Below are positions 1 to 6,943 of a stretch of DNA of 64,000 bases, piece by piece (the first letter of the stretch is position 1; every line of letters begins with the position of its first letter). The notes below the pieces were generated by a model. That model was not told where the DNA came from. It ran no database searches and was given only the letters and a program-made list of their open reading frames with translations. Position numbers and translations under genes: made by a program. Source of the DNA: JACCTI01 sp051005695 (GTDB lineage Bacteria > Verrucomicrobiota > Verrucomicrobiia > Chthoniobacterales > UBA10450). The DNA lies in assembly GCA_051005695.1 (NCBI GenBank), contig JBPCJC010000038.1:1-64000 (forward strand), written 5' to 3'.

Positions 1-708
1 GAGTATCGTATCGTTAGAGCGGGTAATGACCTCATCGACCGCTCGTCTAGCGCCACGCCAGTAACCGTAATCGTCAATGATGACTACTCCTCCAGAGACT
101 ACCTTCGGATATAGGTAATGCAGCTCATGAGAAGTGCTGCCGTACCAATCAGTGTCGAGTCTAAGCAACGCAATTTGTTGGGGGATCGTTGAAGGGATAG
201 TTGCTTCCACTGGCCCCACAACGCAGTGAATAAGCTCCGCCGGATAGTCGGTGGCGGACAGATTGCGACGCACCTCGTCGAGTGTTGCGATTGCCCAAAC
301 GTTGCTGCTGTCTTTCCCAGATGACTCGGCACGTAATCGCGCATGCGCGCTAACACCGGCGGCATCGATGTCTTCGCCACCGGGATCAGGCATTCCCTCG
401 AAGGTGTCGTAGAGGTAGATATCGCGGTCCCTGATGCCCTCCTCGATAAGTGCCGACAACGCCAGCATCACACTACCGCCCCGCCACACACCACATTCCA
501 CAATAGCTCCCGGCACTTGATTGCGAGACAAGTAACGAATCGACGCGAGAAGGTGGAACCGGCGCTCGATGCTGGTCATCGTGTAATCGTCTACGCGCCG
601 TAACAGAGTGAGATCAGATCCCTCAATATCGGGCCATGTCGGTTGCCTTGGCAGCACGTTGCAACCGAATGCCCCGGCAAGTCGCCGCATGAAGCGCTGA
701 AACTTCAT
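1..708 (-). CDS. TylF/MycF-type O-methyltransferase (partial, C-terminus outside window)
   Basis: Reading the minus strand from the ATG at 708 gives an open frame of 235 codons that leaves the window at base 1. The translation has the TylF family landmarks: the SAM-binding ECGVWRGG at residues 71-78, LYDTFEGMPDPGG near 99-111, LRLDTDW at 182-188 and IIDDYG at 210-215 (the metal/substrate acidic residues). Family members methylate sugar hydroxyls, here presumably a residue of the exported polysaccharide. The ATG overlaps the stop of the upstream Wzt gene by 4 bp (ATGA), which supports translational coupling and this start. The substrate is unknown. Confidence 0.9.
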   Translation of the reverse strand, partial: MKFQRFMRRLAGAFGCNVLPRQPTWPDIEGSDLTLLRRVDDYTMTSIERRFHLLASIRYLSRNQVPGAIVECGVWRGGSVMLALSALIEEGIRDRDIYLYDTFEGMPDPGGEDIDAAGVSAHARLRAESSGKDSSNVWAIATLDEVRRNLSATDYPAELIHCVVGPVEATIPSTIPQQIALLRLDTDWYGSTSHELHYLYPKVVSGGVVIIDDYGYWRGARRAVDEVITRSNDTIL

Positions 709-1979
709 TGGCGTTCCACCGACCAATCTAAGAGAGGACGAACCGCACCGGGGAATGGACCTTGATACCCCTGTCTTGTTGGCGTGAATGCATGATCGAC
801 AACGTTTAAGACGAGCACGTCCTTCATTTCGCCGTGGACTCGTGTGGGTTGAAAAGAAATTACATAGATGGAGAGCAGATAGCCTTTCGCGTTTAAGAAA
901 TGTGGGGGTATTCGCATCCGCGCCATATAGGTGCCCACCTCGCAGCCAATTTGTGTGTTCTCGATCGACGCGAACGCGTAAGCACCATCGTCGGTAGAAA
1001 AGTGTAGGTTAACCCTCGGTCTCACTGAGGGAGCGAAGACATCATAAACGACAGCGACGAACACCTCTTCCTCGACGCTCACGTTCCCGGTCGCGCTCCC
1101 TTCCTTGTCCAGAATGCGCGCGCCACGCACGCGGATAACGTCGTCGCCAGCCGACGGATCTGCCGGATCGAACTCGATACTAAACCCCTGCTCGCTCGAA
1201 TGAGTCAGATAGGCCTGCGTAGCCTCCGCAACGGTTCCCGCCATAGCTAAACGCCCGGCGCGTAGAAAAATTCCCGAACTACAAAGCGCGACGACGGCGG
1301 ACATGTTGTGGCTAACGAACAGCACCGTCCTCCCGTCGCTCTTGGCAATATCCTTCATCTTGCCCAAGCACTTCTTTTGAAACTCAAGGTCTCCAACTGC
1401 GAGAACTTCGTCGATAACGAGGATCTCTGGCTCGAGATGGGCGGCCACCGCGAAGGCCAGCCGCACATACATGCCGCTTGAATAGCGCTTTACCGGTGTA
1501 TCTAAAAATCTCTCCACCTCCGCAAAGGAAACGATCTCGTCAAACTTGTTTTTAATCTCGCTACGGTGCATTCCGAGAATCGCTCCATTGAGAAAAATGT
1601 TTTCTCGACCCGTTAACTCAGGGTGGAATCCTGTTCCTACTTCCAACAAGCTTGCGATCCGTCCTCTAATTCGGATCACGCCCTCAGTTGGCTCAGTGAT
1701 CCGGCTTAAAACCTTCAACAATGTTGATTTCCCCGCTCCATTCCGCCCGATAATGCCAATCACTTCACCCTGCCGGACTTCAAAGCTTACATCTTTGAGC
1801 GCCCAAAATTCGGAATCAGGCGTTTCGTTGATCACGCTCCTCCACCTGTTTCGCCTCACGAGCGACTTCGCTGTTTCGGAAAGCACGTCCCTTAGCGCGG
1901 TGTAGCGCTCTCCCGAGCGTTTTGCGCCCAGTTGGTAGCGTTTACCTAATTTGTCCACCGAGATCACCGCGCTCGACAT
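705..1979 (-). CDS. wzt: O-antigen/teichoic-acid-type ABC exporter ATPase with C-terminal glycan-binding domain
   Basis: A 424-residue Wzt-like protein. Residues 1-240 form the nucleotide-binding domain: Walker A GRNGAGKST at 78-86, the signature YSSGMYVRLAFAVA, Walker B ILVIDEVLAVGD and the switch His in LFVSHNM. The last 160 residues resemble the Wzt C-terminal jelly-roll domain that recognises a modified glycan end, so this protein should select a finished polysaccharide and drive its export with the Wzm permease at 5720-6541. The gene is followed by the TylF gene with a 4-bp overlap and preceded by the FkbM gene after 24 bp. A second, broken copy lies at 3486-4154. Confidence 0.93.
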   Translation of the reverse strand: MSSAVISVDKLGKRYQLGAKRSGERYTALRDVLSETAKSLVRRNRWRSVINETPDSEFWALKDVSFEVRQGEVIGIIGRNGAGKSTLLKVLSRITEPTEGVIRIRGRIASLLEVGTGFHPELTGRENIFLNGAILGMHRSEIKNKFDEIVSFAEVERFLDTPVKRYSSGMYVRLAFAVAAHLEPEILVIDEVLAVGDLEFQKKCLGKMKDIAKSDGRTVLFVSHNMSAVVALCSSGIFLRAGRLAMAGTVAEATQAYLTHSSEQGFSIEFDPADPSAGDDVIRVRGARILDKEGSATGNVSVEEEVFVAVVYDVFAPSVRPRVNLHFSTDDGAYAFASIENTQIGCEVGTYMARMRIPPHFLNAKGYLLSIYVISFQPTRVHGEMKDVLVLNVVDHAFTPTRQGYQGPFPGAVRPLLDWSVERQ

Positions 1980-2003
1980 AAATATAAGGCTTTCGCTCCT
2001 CCC

Positions 2004-2798
2004 CTAGGCAATTAAGACGATGCCGTAAGACGCCGGATGGGAGACTGGTTTGCCAGATTCCAAGTAGGTCATGGTGCGGCCTGCGGTCCTGACAACATCC
2101 TGCAGCTCAGCCAAGGTGGTTCCGAAAGCGGCCCAGGCGTACGGGTGAAGCTCACAGAGGAACCTAGCTGACGTCTTAAGAATCGACGACGCTCCCTGCA
2201 AAATTCTGATTTCCGCTCCTTCTGCGTCTATCTTCACCCAAGATATACGATCCAGGTTCGCTCTTTTAACGTAGTTATCGAGTGTGGTGGTCGTTACGGC
2301 TATTTCCTCGGCACTACGGCTATCGCGAACCGCTATCCCTTCGAGTGACAACGACGATTCCGCGTTGCCCCCATGGCTATAAAGGGTCGCTTCTCCTTCA
2401 CAGTCAAGTAGCGCCGTCGTCTCCACTATCGGCGTCTTGAGCGCGGCGTTGAGGGAGAAATTTTTCAGCAAGCCTTCCCTGGCATGCGGATCCGGCTCAA
2501 AGGCGATCACCTGTCCCTCATCTCCGCAGAGCGCGGCAAAAATAAGAGAATACTGTCCGAAGTGCGCTCCGACATCGATCGCAACATCGCCAGACTTTAC
2601 TTCCCTAGAGAGATACTCCACCTGGCGGGCATCGTTGCGAACATTAATGTCTGGAGAATCGGTGTAACACAGCCTAACTGGACGGGAACCTGGAAGATAT
2701 CGCAGCGTATGACCGCGAATTTGATACGGTTCGCCCCGTGTCCCGTACAGCGCGCTTTTTATCCGACCAGCCACCCAATGCTTAACCCGTACGTACAT
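2004..2798 (-). CDS. FkbM family methyltransferase
   Basis: A 264-residue SAM-dependent methyltransferase. The SAM site is VAIDVGAHFGQYSL, followed by IAFEPDP, and the family hallmark WVKIDAEGAEIRILQGA lies in the C-terminal half. FkbM proteins O-methylate sugars or lipids in capsule and glycan gene clusters, which suits this location. A start at 2864 is open but overlaps the upstream acyltransferase by 53 bp; the ATG at 2798, 13 bp after the acyltransferase stop, gives a family-like N-terminus (MYVRVKHW) and is preferred. I see no good Shine-Dalgarno for either start. Confidence 0.88.
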   Translation of the reverse strand: MYVRVKHWVAGRIKSALYGTRGEPYQIRGHTLRYLPGSRPVRLCYTDSPDINVRNDARQVEYLSREVKSGDVAIDVGAHFGQYSLIFAALCGDEGQVIAFEPDPHAREGLLKNFSLNAALKTPIVETTALLDCEGEATLYSHGGNAESSLSLEGIAVRDSRSAEEIAVTTTTLDNYVKRANLDRISWVKIDAEGAEIRILQGASSILKTSARFLCELHPYAWAAFGTTLAELQDVVRTAGRTMTYLESGKPVSHPASYGIVLIA

Positions 2799-2811
2799 GA
2801 GGAATGAACTA

Positions 2812-3483
2812 CTAGTTCGACGGTGAGGCTCCCTCGACTGCACTTTCCAACGAACGTCGGGCAATAAGACGAGCAGGTGCCCCCGCCCAAATTTCCATCG
2901 GCGGCACCGACTTTGTCACCACGCTATTGGCACCGACGATCGCGCCAAGGCCGATCTGCAACGACGGATTCCTCGCTTGGATTAAACACCCGCGCCCGAT
3001 CCAGACACCGTCTCCAATTTCAATTGGAAAGCTCACGTCCGGCTGGCCTTTGATAGGCCTGTCCATATCTCGGTAGGTGTGAGTCGTGTCTCTCACAGAA
3101 ACAAATTCGCCAATCAATACATCTCGGCCGATCCGAATTTCCGCCAGACTGTGCGCATGGAAGTCGTGACTGATCCATGTGTTGTCTCCGATCGCAATCC
3201 TCGCCTCAGGGTTGATGCCGATCTCGAATACGCTTCGATCGCCAATGAAACAGCCCTCGCCCAACTCTAAAATCCCTCCAACTGTGACGGAAACATCACG
3301 ACCAAATGCTACCGAGCCCGGCTTTCTCCCTCGCGTGGAGCAGCGTAGCAACGCGATCGCGACGCGCTGACCAAATCGCAGGTGCCTGGAATAGAAAAGC
3401 GCCAGCGAAACGATTGGAGTCCGCCAGCCATAGCGACCAACGATATTGCGGATGCGCTCGACGGAGGAAGGCTGCGTTGGCAT
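2812..3483 (-). CDS. Hexapeptide-repeat (left-handed beta-helix) acyltransferase
   Basis: A 223-residue protein with the imperfect [LIV]-G-x4 hexapeptide repeats of the LbH fold (IGDRSVFEIG, IGDNTWIS, IGRDVLIGE, IGDGVWIGRG, IGLGAIVGANSVV) and the C-terminal acyltransferase tail IWAGAPARLIARR. Such enzymes O-acetylate sugars using acetyl-CoA and are common in capsule and O-antigen loci. It sits between the truncated Wzt (3-bp gap) and the FkbM gene. The acceptor sugar cannot be told from sequence. Confidence 0.9.
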   Translation of the reverse strand: MPTQPSSVERIRNIVGRYGWRTPIVSLALFYSRHLRFGQRVAIALLRCSTRGRKPGSVAFGRDVSVTVGGILELGEGCFIGDRSVFEIGINPEARIAIGDNTWISHDFHAHSLAEIRIGRDVLIGEFVSVRDTTHTYRDMDRPIKGQPDVSFPIEIGDGVWIGRGCLIQARNPSLQIGLGAIVGANSVVTKSVPPMEIWAGAPARLIARRSLESAVEGASPSN

Positions 3484-3485
3484 TA

Positions 3486-4154
3486 TTAGGAAACTTGAAA
3501 CAGCGTCGCGCGTGAGCGTTTACGCCTTGAACACAACGCAGCAGTCGCTGCCGCGAGTGCCACGCGCCGCGAAGAAGTTCCCGCTCGAATAACGTTCACG
3601 GGCGTATCCAAGAACTTCTCCACCTCCGCGAACGCGACGATCTCATCGAATTTCGCTTTGATCTCGTGGCGGTGCATTCCGAGGATCGCGCCATTCAGGA
3701 AAATGTTCTCGCGGCCAGTTAGCTCCGGATGGAACCCGGTCCCGACTTCAAGGAGGGAAGCCACCCGACCCTTGATTGTAATTCGCCCTTCCGTCGGCTC
3801 AGTGATTCGGCTCAAGATCTTGAGCAGGGTCGATTTCCCGGCGCCGTTCCGCCCGATGATGCCTACGACTTCGCCTTGCTTCACTTCGAAGCTGACATCT
3901 TTGAGAGCCCAGAAGTCGTCGTTTGAAACGCTGAGACGCTGAGATTCTGAAATGCTGACCGTCTGAGAATCTGAAACGCTGAGATCGGATGATCCATTTC
4001 GTGATTTCAGGTTTTCAGGTTTCAGCTTTCTGAAAAAGCCTGCTGCTTTTTCACTGATCACGTCGCGTAGAGCTGTATAACGCTCATTGGACCGGCCTGC
4101 GCCCAGTCGGTACTTCTTGCCGAGCCCTTCGACGGTGATGATTGCGTCGCTCAT
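3486..4154 (-). pseudogene. Truncated second Wzt-like ABC ATPase
   Basis: From the ATG at 4154 (MSDAIITVEGLGKKYRLG) the protein parallels the intact Wzt at 705-1979 through Walker A (GRNGAGKST) and on to the FLDTPV segment. There one base is missing: the intact gene continues KRYSSG, while here the frame changes to NVIRAG and the TATTCGAGCGGG that encodes YSSG is out of frame. The ABC signature, Walker B and the glycan-binding domain are absent, so it cannot act as an ATPase. It also carries a Ser/Gln-rich in-frame insert of about 30 residues after residue 45 that the intact copy lacks. It appears to be a decayed duplicate of the exporter. Confidence 0.85.
3925..4030. repeat. In-frame TTTCAGA/TCTGAAA-type repeat inside the truncated Wzt gene
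   Basis: A low-complexity stretch built from the words CTGAGAATCTGAAA, GCTGAGATTCTGAAA and TTTCAGGTTTTCAGG. On the coding strand it gives a Ser/Asp/Gln-rich insert (DLSVSDSQTVSISES) just before the conserved FWALKDVSFEV. The other Wzt has no such insert. The 14-mer CTGAGAATCTGAAA at about 3963 recurs at about 7836 inside the carbamoyltransferase gene. Confidence 0.7.
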
Positions 4155-4206
4155 GCGCAAAGTGAGAACGTAAAACGCTCGAAGGTGAGAAAGGTTTCTT
4201 TGCCGC

Positions 4207-4464
4207 TCACATTTTCTCGTCCTTGACCACGTCGGCGTGCTGCAGCTCGACAGCGTCGTTGTCCCGGAGGACAAAATAAATCAGGACGCGCACGAGGTGG
4301 CCATCATCGCGTAGGAGACGAGATGTTTGGTAAATGCGTAATTTGCTCGAGCCAGGCGCGAGAGCCACGAGGTCCGCATAGCATGCGAGCCGATAGAACT
4401 CCTTAGCCAGGACATTTTCGACATCGGCAGATTTCCCAACCGTTGCAGCGAATGATCGAACCAT
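4207..4464 (-). CDS. Small protein, possible toxin of a type II toxin-antitoxin pair
   Basis: An 85-residue basic protein whose second half (RVLIYFVLRDNDAVELQHAD) has the strand pattern of RelE/ParE/HigB-type toxins, although I do not recognise it with confidence. It lies 33 bp downstream of a small acidic protein gene in the same orientation, the usual antitoxin-toxin order. An in-frame stop just upstream of 4464 makes that ATG the most upstream possible start. It sits between the truncated Wzt and the Wzm remnant, in a part of the locus that has taken up other toxin-antitoxin genes. Confidence 0.5.
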   Translation of the reverse strand: MVRSFAATVGKSADVENVLAKEFYRLACYADLVALAPGSSKLRIYQTSRLLRDDGHLVRVLIYFVLRDNDAVELQHADVVKDEKM

Positions 4465-4497
4465 TCCGAATGAATCAGTCGTCTTGGGGCGGGCACG

Positions 4498-4740
4498 CTA
4501 TTTGCCGAGATTGAACTGCTCGGCAACTCGCAACGCGTGTCCGAGAATTTCTCCTCTCGGGCTGTTCTCGTCGGTCGGGGGAGGTGGGGTCCACTCGCCA
4601 CGATCGATCAGCGTGGCGGCATGAGCCATTAGTTGATCCACATTTAAGATAGGATAACGCGAGACCATCCAGGCGGCTAATCGCGCGCGTTCATCGGGTT
4701 GTAGCGTATCCACCGCCCGTTGGATTTCGGTCAAGCTCAC
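4498..4740 (-). CDS. Small hypothetical protein, possible antitoxin
   Basis: An 80-residue protein starting MSLTEIQRAVDTLQPDERARLAAWM, a helical N-terminus of the type seen in small addiction-module proteins, with a Pro-rich middle (TPPPPTDENSPRG). It precedes the candidate toxin at 4207-4464 by 33 bp on the same strand. The pairing is inferred from order and size; no DNA-binding motif is obvious. Confidence 0.5.
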   Translation of the reverse strand: MSLTEIQRAVDTLQPDERARLAAWMVSRYPILNVDQLMAHAATLIDRGEWTPPPPTDENSPRGEILGHALRVAEQFNLGK

Positions 4741-4817
4741 GGCTGAAAGTCTATGCTGACAAAGCGGAACGGCAAGTTGCGGTCAGGTTTCAGTTTCTCA
4801 GTGTTCAGCGTTTTTCT

Positions 4818-4979
4818 TCAAATCACGTCCGCGAAGGTTTTCTCGGTGCGGCGGAAATACCAGATGCCGAGCCAAAGGAAGAAGGCGGTGACGAACATGG
4901 AGAGTGCGAAGGTGGGAAGGTTTAAGGTGGCGGAGCCGCGGCAGATGGCCCAACGGAATCCGTCTATCACAGAATTCAT
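4818..4979 (-). pseudogene. 53-codon remnant of a second Wzm-type permease
   Basis: The reading from 4979 to the TGA at 4818-4820 matches the last 51 residues of the intact permease at 5720-6541 almost exactly (FRWAICRGSATL, FFLWLGIWYF, TEKTFADVI), and the DNA is about 90% identical by eye. The rest of the permease, including the first five membrane segments, is missing. Its ATG overlaps the HepT stop as ATGA, so the fragment could still be translated. It marks where a duplicated Wzm was cut, with the MntA/HepT pair now on its 5' side. Confidence 0.88.
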
Positions 4980-5311
4980 CGGGAAAACAATCGCTCACAG
5001 GCGCCTGCCAGCGCCGGAGCCTTGTTAGACGCTGCGTCCCACACCACCGAACTATCGACGGCGAAATAGGAGTGAGCTAAAACGTCGCGAAACCCGGCAA
5101 TTTGACCCCAGGGAATAGAAGGCTCCGTAGCGAGCAGCTCCGCCGGCAAAGCTTTTACCGCTTCGCCAATGATCTCGAATTGCCGGATGACTGCGTCCTG
5201 CGTCTTCAGGTCGCGCCCGAACGCGACGTCATCGAATCCCTCGATATAAGACGCGATTCGAGCACATGCGTCCAGGATGTCGCGGAGGCGGAGATGCGGG
5301 TCACGTGACAT
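4976..5311 (-). CDS. HepT-like HEPN ribonuclease toxin (DUF86)
   Basis: A 111-residue HEPN protein of the HepT/DUF86 group. The catalytic Rx4-6H motif is present as RDVLAH followed by SYF near residues 74-82, and the N-terminal helix (LRLRDILDACARIASYI) is typical. In this family HepT is an RNase toxin neutralised by a partner MNT nucleotidyltransferase that AMPylates it. The partner lies directly upstream at 5301-5600 with an 11-bp overlap. Confidence 0.88.
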   Translation of the reverse strand: MSRDPHLRLRDILDACARIASYIEGFDDVAFGRDLKTQDAVIRQFEIIGEAVKALPAELLATEPSIPWGQIAGFRDVLAHSYFAVDSSVVWDAASNKAPALAGACERLFSR

Positions 5312-5600
5312 CGATGAGCTCGGCTTCTATGGCTTTCAAGAATCGGGGGGCACAGGCGGTGCGCGAAAGAAGATCGACCCTGCCTTGGAGTCGCTCCTCA
5401 AGAGTTGACCTCAAACCCATGAAAGCATCGAACGTCGGTGGTTTGGAAAACTCCACCAAAAAGTCCCAATCACTTTCCGGTGTCACGTGGTTAGTACTCC
5501 CGGAGCCAAATAGCCAGGCGCGCTTCACTCCGAAACGTGACCATTCATTTCCCAGGGGCGGGAGGGCTCGGACGAGCGAAGGCTGCGCGGGCGAATTCAT
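5301..5600 (-). CDS. MntA-like minimal nucleotidyltransferase antitoxin
   Basis: A 99-residue minimal nucleotidyltransferase with the motif GSGSTNHVTPESDWDF (GS followed by a spaced DxD) near residues 32-47. MntA proteins transfer AMP to a tyrosine of HepT and silence it. It precedes and overlaps hepT by 11 bp, the standard antitoxin-first layout. The N-terminus before residue 20 is weakly conserved, so a slightly later start is possible. The 119 bp between this gene and the Wzm stop at 5720 show nothing else. Confidence 0.85.
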   Translation of the reverse strand: MNSPAQPSLVRALPPLGNEWSRFGVKRAWLFGSGSTNHVTPESDWDFLVEFSKPPTFDAFMGLRSTLEERLQGRVDLLSRTACAPRFLKAIEAELIDVT

Positions 5601-5719
5601 TCTAATGAAAATTTACCAGTGTTCCAGTCCAGCCAAAATATCTGTCGATTACGACGATGGCTTTGTCCTTCGTTCCGACTCGGCCATCATCTTCCATCTC
5701 CTAGCTTCGCCCTTCAAGC

Positions 5720-6541
5720 TCAGATGACATCTGCAAAAGTCTTCTCCGTCTTCCGGAAGTACCAGATGCCGAGCCAGAGGAAGAAGGCGGTAACGAACAT
5801 GGAGAGTGCGAAGGTGGGCAGGTATAAGGTGGCGGAGCCGCGGCAGATCGCCCAGCGGAAGCCGTCGATCACTCCGACGATAGGGTTAAGCGCGTAGATG
5901 AGTCGCCATTCCCGCGGAACAACATCGCTGCTGAATCCGACCGGTGAAAGGAACAGGCCGAACTGGACGATGAAGGGGATGACGTAACGGAAGTCCCGGT
6001 ACTTGACGTTCAGCGCCGTAAGGTAGAGACCCGGCCCGAGCGCCGCCAGAAATGCGATCCCGGTGAAAAGCGGCAGCGTGAAGATCCGCCAGTCGGGGAT
6101 GAACCGATACCAGGCCATCAGGACGATCAGCAGGACGAACGAGATCAGGAAATCGACCATGCTGGTGATAACCGCGCCCGCTGGGATGATGAGGCGCGGG
6201 AAATAGACCTTCGAAATTAGATTCGCGTTACCCACCAAGCTGCTGCTCGCCTCGGAGAGCGCAGTCGAGAAAAACTGCCACGGCAACATCGCCGCGAAGA
6301 CCAGGATCGGGTATGGGATGCCGTTCGACGGCATCTTGGCGATCCGTCCGAAGACGACGACGAAGACAAGCATGGTGAGGAACGGCCGGAGCAATGCCCA
6401 GACGACGCCAATGGCGGTTTGCTTGTAGCGGACAAGGATGTCGCGCCACGCGAGGAAGTAGAAAAGCTCGCGGTAGCGCCAGAGATCACGCCAATAGTTC
6501 CGCTCGGTCCGCCCCGGCTCGATAATCAGTTCCTGGTCCAC
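5720..6541 (-). CDS. wzm: ABC-2 type polysaccharide exporter permease
   Basis: A 273-residue inner-membrane protein with about six hydrophobic segments and the usual Wzm/TagG features: the amphipathic N-terminus RDLWRYRELFYFLAWRDILVRYKQT, GVVWALLRPFLTM, LNVKYRDFRYVIPF in the cytoplasmic loop and the C-terminal FRKTEKTFADVI. It should form the channel driven by the Wzt at 705-1979. It lies 3 bp after the HEPN gene stop. The ATPase gene is 3.7 kb away, separated by inserted genes, which is unusual because wzm and wzt are normally adjacent. Confidence 0.94.
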   Translation of the reverse strand: MDQELIIEPGRTERNYWRDLWRYRELFYFLAWRDILVRYKQTAIGVVWALLRPFLTMLVFVVVFGRIAKMPSNGIPYPILVFAAMLPWQFFSTALSEASSSLVGNANLISKVYFPRLIIPAGAVITSMVDFLISFVLLIVLMAWYRFIPDWRIFTLPLFTGIAFLAALGPGLYLTALNVKYRDFRYVIPFIVQFGLFLSPVGFSSDVVPREWRLIYALNPIVGVIDGFRWAICRGSATLYLPTFALSMFVTAFFLWLGIWYFRKTEKTFADVI

Positions 6542-6544
6542 GAG

Positions 6545-6943
6545 TCAGAGACGAGAGAGCTGTACTTCGCAAAAGGCATACACTTCTTCGGCCATTTGCA
6601 GTGATCCTTGCGCTTCCTCCAGGGTCGGTTCGGCCGCGTCGCCAGGGTAACGGAATTCGTCGGCTAGCGGGGTGAGTTCTTTGGTATGCCGTCGAAATCT
6701 TTGGAACTCGGAATTGGACGAAAGGCAAAACTCCAGAAGGTGCTCCAGCACATGGGTCTGAGGAAAGATGGTTTCTCGCGCGGTGAGATATGCTTTGAGC
6801 GCTTTTTCCGCCACCTGCTGGCAGTGATACGCGCCAATGGCAAGGTGCCGTTCGTTGCCTCGGATGAGAAGGCGGGCCGCGGCCAGGTCCGAGAAGGCTT
6901 TCTTCAGCCAAGCCTGAGCCAACTCGACTGATTCAGGAGACAT
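6545..6943 (-). CDS. HEPN domain protein, partner of the fused MNT domain
   Basis: A 132-residue all-helical HEPN protein of the PF05168 type (LKKAFSDLAAARLLI, AYHCQQVAEKALKAYL, a THVLEHLLEF-type helix). It lacks the compact Rx4-6H RNase motif seen in the HepT at 4976-5311, so ribonuclease activity is uncertain. It overlaps the 3' end of the carbamoyltransferase-MNT gene by 11 bp, the same overlap as between mntA and hepT here, which argues that the fused MNT domain is its cognate partner. Confidence 0.85.
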   Translation of the reverse strand: MSPESVELAQAWLKKAFSDLAAARLLIRGNERHLAIGAYHCQQVAEKALKAYLTARETIFPQTHVLEHLLEFCLSSNSEFQRFRRHTKELTPLADEFRYPGDAAEPTLEEAQGSLQMAEEVYAFCEVQLSRL

